Shown piece by piece: positions 7,303 to 18,034 of a DNA stretch of 45,709 nucleotides (its first letter is position 1; every line of letters begins with the position of its first letter). The notes below the pieces were generated by a model. The model was given only the letters and a program-made list of their open reading frames with translations, searched no databases and was not told where the DNA came from. A program made the position numbers and the translations under genes. This DNA comes from Yinghuangia elevatio (GTDB lineage: Bacteria > Actinomycetota > Actinomycetes > Streptomycetales > Streptomycetaceae): assembly GCF_040649515.1 (NCBI RefSeq), contig NZ_JBEZFP010000072.1, forward strand, positions 1 through 45,709, in the 5' to 3' direction.

Positions 7303-8814
7303 GTGTTGCTTCACGAGATCTTGCGGGCCGCGGCGGACCGTGCGGCGGATGACATCGCGCTCATCTGCCCCGAGGACGGCGTCGAGCTGACATTCGGTCA
7401 GCTCGACGCGCAGTGTGAGTCGTTGGCGGCGGCGGTGGCCGAGCGCGTCTCCCCCGGCGGCCGGGTGGCGATAGTCGCGCACAACCGGGCCGAGTACGTG
7501 GTGGCCTGCTACGCCGTACCGCGTGCGGGACGCGTCCTCGTGCCGCTGAACCCGCGCCTCCACCGCAACGAGTGGGTCGACCTGCTGAACCGCTCGGGTA
7601 CGGAGCTGGTGCTCGCGGACCCTGCGCTCGCGCCCGAGCTCGCCGGCCGGGAGCGCCCGGTCGTGACCTTCGACGAGTGGGACGCCCTCCTGGCGGAGGG
7701 TCGCGCTGCCGCGGCCTCGGCGCCGACCGCCCCGACCGGCCCGAGCGACGATCGGGCGCTCGCGTGGCTGCTGTTCACCTCCGGCTCGACCGGCCGCCCC
7801 AAGGGCGTACGCCTGACGCATCGCAGCCTCACCGCCGGCATGCGCACGACACTCGCGCGGCGCCCGGTGCTCGCCGACACGGTGTTCCTCACGCCGTTCC
7901 CGTTGTGCCACGTGGCCGGCGCGTACCAGGTGCCCATGCACCACATGCGCGCTCGCCCCGTCGTGTTGGTGCGCAAGTACGACCCCGCGGCGCTGCCCGT
8001 CCTCGTGGCGCGGCACGGCGTCACCAACATGTCGCTCGCGCCGACGATGATCGACGCGCTGTTGGCGCAGGACGGCGTCGCGCGGTTGCGCGGCCGCCTG
8101 CGCGGCATCGGGTACGGCGCCTCGCCCATCTCCCCCGAACTGCTCCGCCGTACCGCCGATGTCCTCGGCTGCGACCTCGGACAGGGCTACGGCTCCACCG
8201 AACTGTCCGGCAACGCGGTGTTCCTGACACCGGAGGAACACCGCCCGGAGCTGCTGTCGGCGGCCGGTCGGCCCGGTCCCGGCGTGGAGCTGCGCATCAT
8301 CGACGACGCGTGGGCGGACGTGCCGACCGGGCAGGTCGGCGAGATCGCCGTCCGCGCCGAGCAGGTGTGCGACGGGTACTGGGAGGATCCGGAGGCCACC
8401 GACGAGGCGTTCCGGGACGCGTGGTTCCGCACCGGCGACCTCGGGCGCCTCGACGACGCCGGCTATCTCTACGTCGCGGACCGCAAGAAGGACATCGTCA
8501 TCTCCGGCGGAGAGAACGTCAGCGCGCGCGAGGTGGAAAGTGTCCTGCGCACCCATCCGGGGGTACGCGACGTCGCGGTCATCGGCATTCCGGACGCCCG
8601 GTGGGGTGAACGCGTATGCGCGGTGGTCGTACCTGCCGACGCACGACCGTCCGAAGCCGAGCTGGAAGACGAGCTGGTGGCGCTGTGCCGTGCACGCCTC
8701 GCGGGCTTCAAGATCCCGCGTGTGGTCCACTTCGTCGACGAGCTGCCCGCGACCGGGACGGGGAAGGTCAGCAAGCCCGCCCTGCGGCGGCGCTTCGCGA
8801 CGGCAGCGGGCTGA
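7303..8814 (+). CDS. Class I adenylate-forming enzyme, probable fatty-acid or other acyl-CoA ligase
   Basis: This 503-residue protein belongs to the ANL superfamily. The phosphate-binding P-loop motif LLFTSGSTGRPKGVRLTH is at about residue 155-173, the YGSTE motif at about 290, the hinge region FRTGDLGRLDDAGYLYVADRKKDIVISGGENVS at about 375-407, and the catalytic lysine of the C-terminal domain in TGTGKVSKPALRR at the end. Such enzymes convert a carboxylic acid and CoA to the acyl-CoA through an acyl-AMP. The acid is not predictable; FadD-like medium- or long-chain acids and aromatic acids are both possible. The start is GTG at 7303 with no obvious ribosome binding site, so translation may be leaderless. 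Confidence 0.88.
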   Translation: MLLHEILRAAADRAADDIALICPEDGVELTFGQLDAQCESLAAAVAERVSPGGRVAIVAHNRAEYVVACYAVPRAGRVLVPLNPRLHRNEWVDLLNRSGTELVLADPALAPELAGRERPVVTFDEWDALLAEGRAAAASAPTAPTGPSDDRALAWLLFTSGSTGRPKGVRLTHRSLTAGMRTTLARRPVLADTVFLTPFPLCHVAGAYQVPMHHMRARPVVLVRKYDPAALPVLVARHGVTNMSLAPTMIDALLAQDGVARLRGRLRGIGYGASPISPELLRRTADVLGCDLGQGYGSTELSGNAVFLTPEEHRPELLSAAGRPGPGVELRIIDDAWADVPTGQVGEIAVRAEQVCDGYWEDPEATDEAFRDAWFRTGDLGRLDDAGYLYVADRKKDIVISGGENVSAREVESVLRTHPGVRDVAVIGIPDARWGERVCAVVVPADARPSEAELEDELVALCRARLAGFKIPRVVHFVDELPATGTGKVSKPALRRRFATAAG

Positions 8815-8885
8815 CCGCGCCCACCCCGGCCCGGCGCCGCCGGCCTCGCACCCTCATGTCGCAGCCCTGTGACAGCGTGCCTGTC

Positions 8886-9299
8886 ATGATCGCCCCCACC
8901 TCGCTCCCGGCCCTCGACCGCGCCTTCCGCACCGCATGGGCGGCGGACACGTGCTCGCCCGACGACGCCGCGCGCGAGCCGTGGCGCCCGGACAATCCGG
9001 CGTGGGGGCACTGCGACATCACCGCCCTGGTGGTGCACGACCTCTTCGGCGGCGACCTGATGCTCGCGGGCGTCGAACTGGACGGCGCCGATGTCGGCTA
9101 CCACTGGTGGAACCGGCTGCCCAGCGGCCTGGCGCTCGACCTGACGTACGAGCAGTTCCGGCTGGGACAACAAATCCTCGATCCGCGCACGGTCGTACGG
9201 CCGACCGGCCCTCTCAGGCGCCGCGCGCCCGAGTACCACCTGCTGCGCGAGCGCTTTGCCACGGCTCTGGGCCGGGAACTGCCGCCGGCCGGCAACTGA
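8886..9299 (+). CDS. YunG-like hypothetical protein
   Basis: This 137-residue protein resembles the uncharacterised YunG family known from Bacillus. The shared layout is a helix AFRTAWAADTCSP, the segment NPAWGHCDITALVVHDLFGGDLM, then YHWWNRLPSGLALDLTYEQF. The Cys-His-Asp arrangement (GHCDITA, YHWWN, LDLT) recalls the order of a papain-like or transglutaminase-like fold, but no activity is established. The start is ATG at 8886; longer in-frame starts would run into the preceding ligase gene. The function is unknown. Confidence 0.7.
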   Translation: MIAPTSLPALDRAFRTAWAADTCSPDDAAREPWRPDNPAWGHCDITALVVHDLFGGDLMLAGVELDGADVGYHWWNRLPSGLALDLTYEQFRLGQQILDPRTVVRPTGPLRRRAPEYHLLRERFATALGRELPPAGN

Positions 9300-9476
9300 G
9301 CGTCGCCGATGACTGGCCGCGCGTCGGGCGAGAGGCCGAGGCCTTGTAGGTGTGCGGCCGCGTCCCAGCGGACAAATGCCCATATGACGCGAAGATCAAG
9401 TTCGCACGGAGGAGCGCACGCGGCGCGGCACACACGCCGAGGGCGCACACACAGCAGACCGTAGGGAGCCCCGGGC

Positions 9477-11219
9477 ATGGCCAAGCAGACCGTCGCGGAA
9501 CAGTACGTCGACCTCCTCGCCCGCGCGGGAGTCCGGCGCGTGTTCGGGGTCGTGGGCGACAGCCTGAACCCGGTCGTGGACGCCATCCGGCGCAACAGCG
9601 CCGTCGAATGGGTGCAGGTGCGCCACGAAGAGGCGGCGGCGTTCGCGGCGAGTGCGGAGGCGCAGCTCACCGGCCGTCTCGCGGCGTGCGCCGGGTCGTG
9701 CGGGCCGGGCAACCTCCACCTGATCAACGGGCTCTTCGACGCGCATCGTTCGATGGCCCCCGTGCTCGCGCTGGCGTCGCACATCCCGAGCGCGCAGATC
9801 GGCCTCGGGTACTTCCAGGAGACGCACCCGGAGCGGCTGTTCGAAGAGTGCAGCCACTACTCCGAGATGATCTCGACGCCGGAGCAGATGCCGCGCGTCG
9901 TGCAGACCGCGATCCAGCACGCGGTCGGGCGGCGCGGCGTGTCCGTCGTGACGCTGCCCGGCGACATCGCGAGCCTCGCCGCCCCGGAGGGGTCGGTCGA
10001 GTTGGCGATGGCCTCGGAGCGTCCCACGATCCGGCCGGGCGACGGCGAGGTGGACCGACTGGCCCGGCTCGTCGACGAGGCCGACAAGGTGACGCTGTTC
10101 TGCGGGCGCGGCGTCGCCGGGGCGCACGCCGAGGTCATGGAACTGGCGGAGAAGGTCAAGTCGCCGGTCGGGCACGCGCTGCGCGGCAAGGAGCACATCC
10201 AGTACGACAACCCCTACGACGTCGGAATGTCCGGCCTGCTGGGCTACGGCGCGGCGTACGAGGCGATGCACGAGTGCGACCTGTTGATCCTGCTGGGCAC
10301 GGACTTCCCATACAGCGACTTCCTGCCGCGCGACGTGCGGACCGTGCAGATCGACATGCAGCCGGAGCGGCTGGGACGGCGTACCTCGCTGGACCTGGCA
10401 GTGTGGGGCGACGTACGCGAGACGCTGCGCTGCCTGACGCCGCGCATCCGGGCCAAGTCGTCGCGCGCCTTCCTGGACCGGATGCTGAAGAAGCACCTGG
10501 ACTCATTGGAGGGCGTCGTCGGGGCGTACACCAAGAACGTCGAGAAGCACGTGCCGATCCACCCGGAGTACGTCGCGTCGATCCTCGACGAAGAGGCCGC
10601 CGAGGACGCGGTCTTCACCGTCGACACCGGCATGTGCAACGTGTGGGCGGCGCGGTACCTCACGCCCAACGGGAAGCGCCGCGTGGTGGGTTCCTTCGTG
10701 CACGGGTCGATGGCGAACGCGATGCCGCAGGCGATCGGCGCGCAACTGATCGACCGCAAGCGGCAGATCGTGTCCATGTCCGGCGACGGCGGGTTCTCGA
10801 TGCTGATGGGCGACTTCCTGACGCTCGTGCAGTACGACCTGCCGGTCAAGGTCGTGCTGTTCAACAACTCGTCGCTGGGCATGGTCGACCTGGAGATGAT
10901 GGTCGACGGGCTGGCGCCGCACGGTACGCGCTACCCGCACACCGACTACGCGGCCATCGCCACCGCCGCGGGCGCGCGCGGCATCCGGGTCGAGAAGCCG
11001 CGCAAGGTACGCGCCGCGCTGCGCGAGGCCTTCTCGCACGACGGCCCCGTGCTCGTCGACATCGTCACGGACCCGGACGCGCTGTCCATCCCGCCCAAGA
11101 TCACCTCGGCGCAGATCAGCGGCTTCGCGCTGTCCGCCAGCCGGATGGTCCTCAACGGCGGTGTGGGCCGGATGGTCCAGATGGCCAGGTCGAACCTGCG
11201 GAACATCCCGCGGCCGTAG
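9477..11219 (+). CDS. poxB: Pyruvate dehydrogenase (quinone)/pyruvate oxidase, PoxB-like TPP enzyme
   Basis: This 580-residue thiamine-diphosphate enzyme has an N-terminal pyrimidine-binding domain (RVFGVVGDSLNPVVDA, with the catalytic Glu in VRHEEAAAFAASAEAQLTG). The central domain spans about 190-330. The C-terminal TPP/Mg domain has GDGGFSMLMGDFLTLVQYDLPVKVVLFNN, the GDG...NN motif. The pattern ETHPERLFEECSHYSEMI and the C-terminal KITSAQISGFALSASRMVLNGG match PoxB, which oxidatively decarboxylates pyruvate to acetate and CO2 and passes electrons to the quinone pool at the membrane. Length fits PoxB (about 572). The gene stands alone and is closed by a very strong hairpin. Acetolactate synthase is a less likely alternative. 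Confidence 0.87.
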   Translation: MAKQTVAEQYVDLLARAGVRRVFGVVGDSLNPVVDAIRRNSAVEWVQVRHEEAAAFAASAEAQLTGRLAACAGSCGPGNLHLINGLFDAHRSMAPVLALASHIPSAQIGLGYFQETHPERLFEECSHYSEMISTPEQMPRVVQTAIQHAVGRRGVSVVTLPGDIASLAAPEGSVELAMASERPTIRPGDGEVDRLARLVDEADKVTLFCGRGVAGAHAEVMELAEKVKSPVGHALRGKEHIQYDNPYDVGMSGLLGYGAAYEAMHECDLLILLGTDFPYSDFLPRDVRTVQIDMQPERLGRRTSLDLAVWGDVRETLRCLTPRIRAKSSRAFLDRMLKKHLDSLEGVVGAYTKNVEKHVPIHPEYVASILDEEAAEDAVFTVDTGMCNVWAARYLTPNGKRRVVGSFVHGSMANAMPQAIGAQLIDRKRQIVSMSGDGGFSMLMGDFLTLVQYDLPVKVVLFNNSSLGMVDLEMMVDGLAPHGTRYPHTDYAAIATAAGARGIRVEKPRKVRAALREAFSHDGPVLVDIVTDPDALSIPPKITSAQISGFALSASRMVLNGGVGRMVQMARSNLRNIPRP

Positions 11220-11243
11220 CGCGCGTTCGGCGCCACGGCCAGG

Positions 11244-11292
11244 GGTGGGCGGCGTGTCGGGACCGCGACCGGGTCCCGACATGCCGCCCACC
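11244..11292 (+). terminator. 21-bp-stem hairpin after poxB
   Basis: The arms 11244-11264 and 11272-11292 are complementary over 21 bp with a single G-T wobble, and enclose the 7-nt loop GCGACCG. It begins 25 bp after the poxB stop. It is among the strongest hairpins in the window and should end transcription from poxB and possibly from the convergent oxidase. Confidence 0.75.
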
Positions 11293-11344
11293 ACACGGCG
11301 TCAACTCGGCAGGCCGCCGATCGGCACCCCGACGGATGCCGAAC

Positions 11345-11400
11345 CCGACCACCGGACCGACCCCGAGCCGACCACCGGACCGACCCCGAGCCGACCACCG
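11345..11400. repeat. 23-bp tandem repeat, about 2.4 copies
   Basis: The unit beginning CCGACCACCGGACCGACCCC is repeated exactly at 11345-11367 and 11368-11390, with a 10-bp partial third copy. Degenerate echoes of CCGACCACCG continue to about 11420. It lies in the convergent gap between poxB and the oxidase, downstream of the hairpin. The 11220-11478 gap contains nothing else that I recognise. Confidence 0.7.
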
Positions 11401-11478
11401 AGCCGACCACCGACCCGAGCACCGAACCCGAGCGCCGAATCCGCCCTCCGAAGCCGGATCCCGGGCGTTGCCCCCCGG

Positions 11479-13626
<2,148 letters not shown>

Positions 13627-13676
13627 GGAGACAGACTGGTTGCCCGAACGGCCCGCATCCGAATGGCCGCACCGTA

Positions 13677-13697
13677 TCGGGTGAAAGGTTCACCCGA
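13677..13697. promoter_or_regulatory. 21-bp palindrome in the oxidase promoter region
   Basis: Perfect 9-bp arms TCGGGTGAA and TTCACCCGA flank AGG. It lies 51 bp upstream of the oxidase start, between that gene and the 3' end of the TetR gene. Symmetry and position suggest a repressor operator. It does not resemble the site next to the neighbouring TetR gene, so the cognate regulator is unknown. Confidence 0.55.
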
Positions 13698-13752
13698 ACG
13701 CTTGAACATCCAGACACTTGGGGGGTGTTCGGCCGCGACCCGTGATGCGGGC

Positions 13753-14388
13753 TCAGGCGGCGAGGAGTCCGCCGGTCGCCACCGCGCGAAGGGCACGGCC
13801 CACAGCCTCGTCGGCGGAGCGTACGGACGACTCGCCCGCGGCCCAGCGCTCCATGGCGATGCGCACGGCGGTGTTGACGGTCCCGGCGGCCAGTTGCACG
13901 TCGAGGTCGTCGGGGGACGCTCCGACGCGCGCGGCGATCGCGGGGCGCAGGCTGTCCTCGGTGTCGCGGTAGACGTTCAGCCACACGGCGCGCAGCGCGG
14001 AGTGTCCGCCGACCAGGCGTAGGAGGGCGCGGAGTTGGTCCTCGTCGAGGCCGTCGGGGGTACGCGCGTGGCGCACCGACGCGCGGTACGAGGTCAGGAG
14101 CGCGTCGACGAGGCCCAGGGACGCGTCCGCGTCGGCGAGCCGGTCCACCCAGTCGCGCGTACCCGCCGCGAGCAGCGGGGCGATCGTCTCCTCCTTCGCC
14201 CGGAAGTAGCGGTAGAAGGTGCGCAGGGCCATGCCCGAGGCGGCGGCGATGTCCTCGACGGTCGTCGCGTCGTAGCCGCGGTCGGTGAACAGCCGGGCGG
14301 CGACGCGGGACACCTCGGTGCGGGTGTCCTCCTTGCGCCGCTCGGTCAGCGACGGTCGGCCCGGGCCCCGGCGCGTGCTCGTGGTCAT
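13753..14388 (-). CDS. TetR-family transcriptional regulator
   Basis: From ATG at 14388 (MTTSTRRGPGRPS) this is a 211-residue TetR protein; an ATG six bases earlier is equally possible. The DNA-binding domain is clear: basic RRGPGRPSLTERRKEDTRTE, then ARLFTDRGYDATTVEDIAAASGMALRTFYRYFRAKEETI. The C-terminal part resembles the AcrR/MftR-like ligand domain (ALLRLVGGHSALRAVWLNVYRDTEDSLRPAI). It is divergent from an SDR gene across a 35-bp imperfect palindrome, which suggests it controls itself and that gene. It lies head-to-tail upstream of the oxidase and could also be cotranscribed with it. Confidence 0.85.
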   Translation of the reverse strand: MTTSTRRGPGRPSLTERRKEDTRTEVSRVAARLFTDRGYDATTVEDIAAASGMALRTFYRYFRAKEETIAPLLAAGTRDWVDRLADADASLGLVDALLTSYRASVRHARTPDGLDEDQLRALLRLVGGHSALRAVWLNVYRDTEDSLRPAIAARVGASPDDLDVQLAAGTVNTAVRIAMERWAAGESSVRSADEAVGRALRAVATGGLLAA

Positions 14389-14419
14389 GCACACAGCCTA
14401 GCGTCCGCCCGAGGAATTA

Positions 14420-14454
14420 TTGGCATGACATGTATGTTTGACATGACGTGCCAA
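14420..14454. promoter_or_regulatory. Long operator between tetR and SDR
   Basis: Arms TTGGCATGACATGT (14420-14433) and ACATGACGTGCCAA (14441-14454) are complementary at 12 of 14 positions around a 7-nt centre. The element also contains the direct repeat TGACATG twice, so it could hold two overlapping dimer sites. It lies exactly in the divergent promoter region between the TetR gene and the SDR gene. Confidence 0.65.
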
Positions 14455-14516
14455 CAACAAGGACCGGTGGGAGGCGAGGGCCGAGCGCCGGACCAGCACC
14501 AGACGGAAGGCTCCTC

Positions 14517-15314
14517 ATGAACCGCTTCGACAACCGCCGCATCCTGGTCACCGGCGCCGGCTCCGGCATCGGCCAGGCCACCGCGCTGCGCCTGCTCGCC
14601 GAGGGCGGCACCGTCGTCGCCGCCGACGTCGCCGCGGACGGGCTCAAGGCCACCGAGACCCGCGCCGCCGAGGCCGGACTCGACACGTCCCGTCTGCGCA
14701 CACTGGTCCTGGACATCTCCGACGAGGCGAATGTCGTCGCGGGCGTCGCCACGACCGTCGACGACCTCGGCGGCCTCGACGTGCTGGTGAACGCGGCGGG
14801 GATCCTGCGTGCGGCACACACGCACGAGACGTCGCTCGACCTGTGGAACCGCATCATCGGCGTCAACCTGACCGGCACGTTCCTCGTCACGCGCGAGGCG
14901 CTGCCCGCCCTCCTGGCGACCGGCCGCGGCGTGGTGGTGAACTTCAGCTCGACCTCCGCCGCGTTCGCGCACCCCTACATGGCGGCGTACGCGGCCAGCA
15001 AGGGCGGCGTGCAGTCGTTCACCCACGCGCTCGCGCTCGAGTACGGCAAGCAGGGCCTGCGCGCGGTGAACGTCGCACCCGGCAGCATCAAGTCCGGCAT
15101 CACCGACGCGACCGGCGGCTACCTCCCCGAGGACACCGACTGGTCGCTGTTCGCGAAGCTGAGCCCGATCCTCGACACCGACGTGGAGTCCGCGAGCGGA
15201 GCTCCGATGGCCGGACCCGAGACGGTCGCCGGAGTGATCGCCATGCTGGCGTCGGACGACGGGGCGTTCATCACCGGCACCGAGATCCGCATCGACGGCG
15301 GCACGCACGCCTGA
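14517..15314 (+). CDS. SDR-family NAD(P)-dependent oxidoreductase
   Basis: This 265-residue classical short-chain dehydrogenase has the cofactor motif TGAGSGIGQA near residue 12, the NAG-type motif VNAAGIL, the catalytic serine in NFSSTSA, and the YAASK motif with Tyr and Lys. The end, FITGTEIRIDGG, is the usual SDR C-terminus. It reduces a ketone or oxidises an alcohol; the substrate is not predictable. A GGAAGG ribosome binding site precedes the ATG, which excludes the longer upstream starts. It is probably repressed by the adjacent TetR protein. Confidence 0.9.
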   Translation: MNRFDNRRILVTGAGSGIGQATALRLLAEGGTVVAADVAADGLKATETRAAEAGLDTSRLRTLVLDISDEANVVAGVATTVDDLGGLDVLVNAAGILRAAHTHETSLDLWNRIIGVNLTGTFLVTREALPALLATGRGVVVNFSSTSAAFAHPYMAAYAASKGGVQSFTHALALEYGKQGLRAVNVAPGSIKSGITDATGGYLPEDTDWSLFAKLSPILDTDVESASGAPMAGPETVAGVIAMLASDDGAFITGTEIRIDGGTHA

Positions 15315-15429
15315 GGATCCGGCGCGGCCCGGTCCGACCAGACCCGACCCGCGCGCCCGCGGCACCGCGCTCATAGGGTGATCAGTCCCGTCGTACGACA
15401 CGGCGGGGCACGATCCTCGGGAGCACACC

Positions 15430-16206
15430 ATGGCCAGGCCGGCACGTATCGCGCTGTTCTCGATCTCGGGACTGCTCTTGGCGGGCATGGTCGGCTCCGC
15501 GGGGTTCACCGGCCTGGTCCTGCTGTCCAGCCACGACGTCGCGGCCTCCACGCAGTTCGACCTGCCCGGCGAGACGCTGACGATCGAGAGCGACGACGGC
15601 GGCCTCCACCTGGTGCCGGGCGAGCCGGGCCAGGTACGGGTGGACCGCAAGACCACCGAAAGCATCCGCGGCGCCGACCCCGAGTGGTCGCTCAGCGAGG
15701 GCACGTTGCGCCTGACGACAAACTGCCCGTCCTTCTTCACGGTCGACTGCGACGGCGACTACACGGTCGCCGTTCCGCCGACCGTGAAGGCCGTCAAGGT
15801 ACGCAGCGGAGACGGCTCGATCTCGGTCCGCGGCCTGGCCGCCGACATCGACCTGCACAGCGGCGACGGCTCGATGAAGATCCGCGACGTCCGCGCCGGC
15901 ACCCTCAAGCTGTCCACGTCCGACGGCTCGGTCTCGGTGGCGGGCACCGCGGCGACCGACCTGACCGTCTCCTCCGGCGACGGCGGCGTGGGCCTGACCC
16001 TGACCGAGCCGCCGATGCACGTGAAGGCGTCGACGGGCGACGGGAGCCTGCGCCTCACGCTGCCGCGCACCGAGGACGCGTACCGCACATCCGTCAAGGT
16101 CGGCGACGGCAGCCAGACCATCCAGATCAAGCAGGACCCCGACTCCCCGCGCACCATCGAACTGAACACAGGAGACGGTTCCGTCACCGCCACCTACCCG
16201 CGCTGA
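15430..16206 (+). CDS. DUF4097 beta-strand repeat protein, membrane-anchored
   Basis: This 258-residue protein has a single N-terminal hydrophobic segment (IALFSISGLLLAGMVGSAGFTGLVLL), which should anchor or export it. The rest is a right-handed beta-solenoid-like repeat in which the phrase SGDGSI/SDGSV/TGDGSL recurs about every 20 residues at least seven times. This is the DUF4097/DUF4098 adhesin-like family. The function is unknown; related proteins occur as extracytoplasmic partners of envelope stress systems. No partner genes flank it here. Confidence 0.8.
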   Translation: MARPARIALFSISGLLLAGMVGSAGFTGLVLLSSHDVAASTQFDLPGETLTIESDDGGLHLVPGEPGQVRVDRKTTESIRGADPEWSLSEGTLRLTTNCPSFFTVDCDGDYTVAVPPTVKAVKVRSGDGSISVRGLAADIDLHSGDGSMKIRDVRAGTLKLSTSDGSVSVAGTAATDLTVSSGDGGVGLTLTEPPMHVKASTGDGSLRLTLPRTEDAYRTSVKVGDGSQTIQIKQDPDSPRTIELNTGDGSVTATYPR

Positions 16207-16560
16207 CCCGCACCCACCGTCAACTCCCCACCCCCGCAGCCGAACTCCACCCCACGTCCCGGACCCGCACAGATGCCCGGGACGCGGCGTCTTCGCACTC
16301 CCCCGCACCGTCGGTGATCCCGCACAGCCACGGGCTCCTCGCACGCATTGGACGGCTCAGCCGTTTCTGCCGGCTGTCCGCGGGGTCGGGTTGCCGGGTT
16401 TTGGGCGGGGTAGCGGGTAGCTTTCGCATCGGATACCTGGTTCATCCGGATACGTGGGTTCCCTTGACGCGGTCGTGTCGGGTCGCGCGGGGATTCGCGG
16501 TTGCGCCGGGGGCGATGTGGATCGGCTGACCCTCCCTCAGGAGCACCGCAGGAGCACGGC
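16207..16560 (+). other. 354-bp gap upstream of the CDF transporter gene
   Basis: No convincing coding region is present. The 3' part has the direct repeat CGGATAC (in ATCGGATACCTGG and ATCCGGATACGTGG, about 16433-16456), a possible -35 element TTGACG near 16464, and a doubled CAGGAGCAC just before the transporter start that provides the ribosome binding site. A metal-responsive element would be plausible here, but I see no motif I can name. Confidence 0.4.
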
Positions 16561-17553
16561 ATGAGCCACGAGGCACCGGAACCCGGCGAACCGCAGGCGA
16601 CCGAGACGGCAGGCGGCGCGGACAGCGGCGGCGGGGAGAACCTGCGTACCGTCGTCGTCGCGGTCGCGGCCAACCTGGCCATCGCGATCGCGAAGGCGGT
16701 GGCCGCGATGGTCACCGGGTCGGCGTCGCTGTGGGCCGAGACCGCGCACTCGTTCGCCGACACCGGCAACGAGGTGCTGCTGTTCGTCGGTCTGCGGCGC
16801 AGCGACCGGCCCGCCGACCGGCGCCACCCCTTCGGGTACGGCCAGGAGCGCTGGTTCTGGGCGTTCCTGGCCGCGATGGGCATCTTCGTCGTCGGCGGTG
16901 TGCTGGCGATCCAGGAGGGCATCCGGTCGCTGCTCGACCCCGAGCCGCTGGAATCGGTGTGGGTGGGCGTCGGGGTGCTGCTGGTCTCCGCGGTCCTGGA
17001 GGGCGTCTCGTGGCGCCAGGCGCACAAGCAGTTGAAGGCCGAGGCGGCGGCGAACGACCGTACGCTCACCGCGCAGTTGCGGCGTGGCTCGGACCCCACG
17101 GCCGCGACGGTGTTCTTGGAGGACTCCGCCGCGCTCGTCGGCCTCGCGCTGGCCCTCGCGGCACTGGGCCTGCACGCGTGGACCGGCTCGGCGTTGTGGG
17201 ACGCGGCCTCCAGCATCATGATCGGCCTCCTCCTGGTGGCTGTCGCCTGGCAGCTCGCCCGCCGCAACAAGGCGCTGCTCATCGACGAATCCGCGCCCGA
17301 CAACGTCGTCGACCAGCTGCGCGAACGCGTCACCTCGCGCCCGTGGGTCGCCGAAACCGCCGAGGTGACGGCTGTGTTCGTCGGACCGCGTCAGTTGTTC
17401 GTGTCGGTACGCGTGGTTCCGGTGCCGACGGTGGCGGTCGGCCCCGCCGACCGGCTCCTGGCCGAAGTCGCCCGGTTGACGGCGGCGTTGGAGGCGGAGC
17501 CGACGATCACGCGGGCCGATGTGGTCGTGGTGGCGGCCGATTCCGCGGCATGA
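16561..17553 (+). CDS. Cation diffusion facilitator (CDF) family metal transporter
   Basis: This 330-residue protein has the CDF layout. Transmembrane helices begin at about residue 25, with the metal-site motif SLWAETAHSFADTGNEVLLFVGL (HSFAD supplies His and Asp), a loop RRHPFGYGQERWFWAF, and later helices including a second acidic site, FLEDSAALVGLALALAAL. A cytoplasmic C-terminal domain of about 85 residues (QLRERVTSRPWVAETAEVTAVFVGPRQLFVSVRVV) follows. CDF proteins export divalent cations such as Zn2+, Mn2+ or Fe2+ in exchange for protons. The metal cannot be fixed from sequence alone. Confidence 0.9.
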   Translation: MSHEAPEPGEPQATETAGGADSGGGENLRTVVVAVAANLAIAIAKAVAAMVTGSASLWAETAHSFADTGNEVLLFVGLRRSDRPADRRHPFGYGQERWFWAFLAAMGIFVVGGVLAIQEGIRSLLDPEPLESVWVGVGVLLVSAVLEGVSWRQAHKQLKAEAAANDRTLTAQLRRGSDPTAATVFLEDSAALVGLALALAALGLHAWTGSALWDAASSIMIGLLLVAVAWQLARRNKALLIDESAPDNVVDQLRERVTSRPWVAETAEVTAVFVGPRQLFVSVRVVPVPTVAVGPADRLLAEVARLTAALEAEPTITRADVVVVAADSAA

Positions 17554-17581
17554 GCGGCCGTGGCCGTGTCTGCGGCGACGG

Positions 17582-18034
17582 CTACGAGGGCGTGGGCCCG
17601 CCGAGCGGGAGGGGGACGGCGTAGCGCCAGAACCCGTCCGGAGCGCGCCGTACGACGTCCGTGGCGGAGCCGCCCCGCCGTGCGTCGCCGCCGGGTGCCC
17701 ACTCGAGGACGAGGATGCCGATATCGCCCGCCACGTGGTTGTGCCGCAGGCGCACGCTCAACTCCAGGGCCCCCGCCGACAGGTCGAGCCGCGCGACGAC
17801 CGTCGCGCGAACGGCGTCGAACGCCGCCTCCAGCGCCTCCGCCTGCCCGCCCGCGCCGCGGGTCAGGCCGAGCTCGACCGTGCCGGTCGCCCGGTGCAAG
17901 GTCATGCGGACGACCGGGTCCGCGGGCTCGGGCACCATGAGGCGGAAGCCCGTGAGCCCCCAGGAGGGCGCGGAGGATCGGTCCGTCGGCGGCCGGTGCG
18001 GCGGCGGGGTCGAGGACGACGCGGGCAGGCTCAT
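17582..18034 (-). CDS. Hypothetical protein
   Basis: This 150-residue protein is not one I recognise. It has a Ser/Pro-rich N-terminus (about 25 residues), then a predicted alpha/beta region with LTGFRLMVPEPADPVVRMTLHRATGTVELGL, a helix EALEAAFDAVRATVVARLDL, and strands LELSVRLRHNHVAGDIGILVLEW ending in WRYAVPLPLG. It has no signal peptide or membrane segment. It is convergent with the CDF gene (28 bp apart). Codon use is normal for the window, which supports coding. A longer GTG/ATG start at 18178 is possible but would add low-complexity sequence. Confidence 0.55.
   Translation of the reverse strand: MSLPASSSTPPPHRPPTDRSSAPSWGLTGFRLMVPEPADPVVRMTLHRATGTVELGLTRGAGGQAEALEAAFDAVRATVVARLDLSAGALELSVRLRHNHVAGDIGILVLEWAPGGDARRGGSATDVVRRAPDGFWRYAVPLPLGGPTPS

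Noticed and set aside
11345..11420. CRISPR-like repeat array
   Set aside because: The units are directly adjacent with no spacers and no cas genes are present; it is a short tandem repeat.
16207..16560. A possible metal riboswitch upstream of the CDF gene
   Set aside because: No conserved yybP-ykoY or other known aptamer blocks can be identified.
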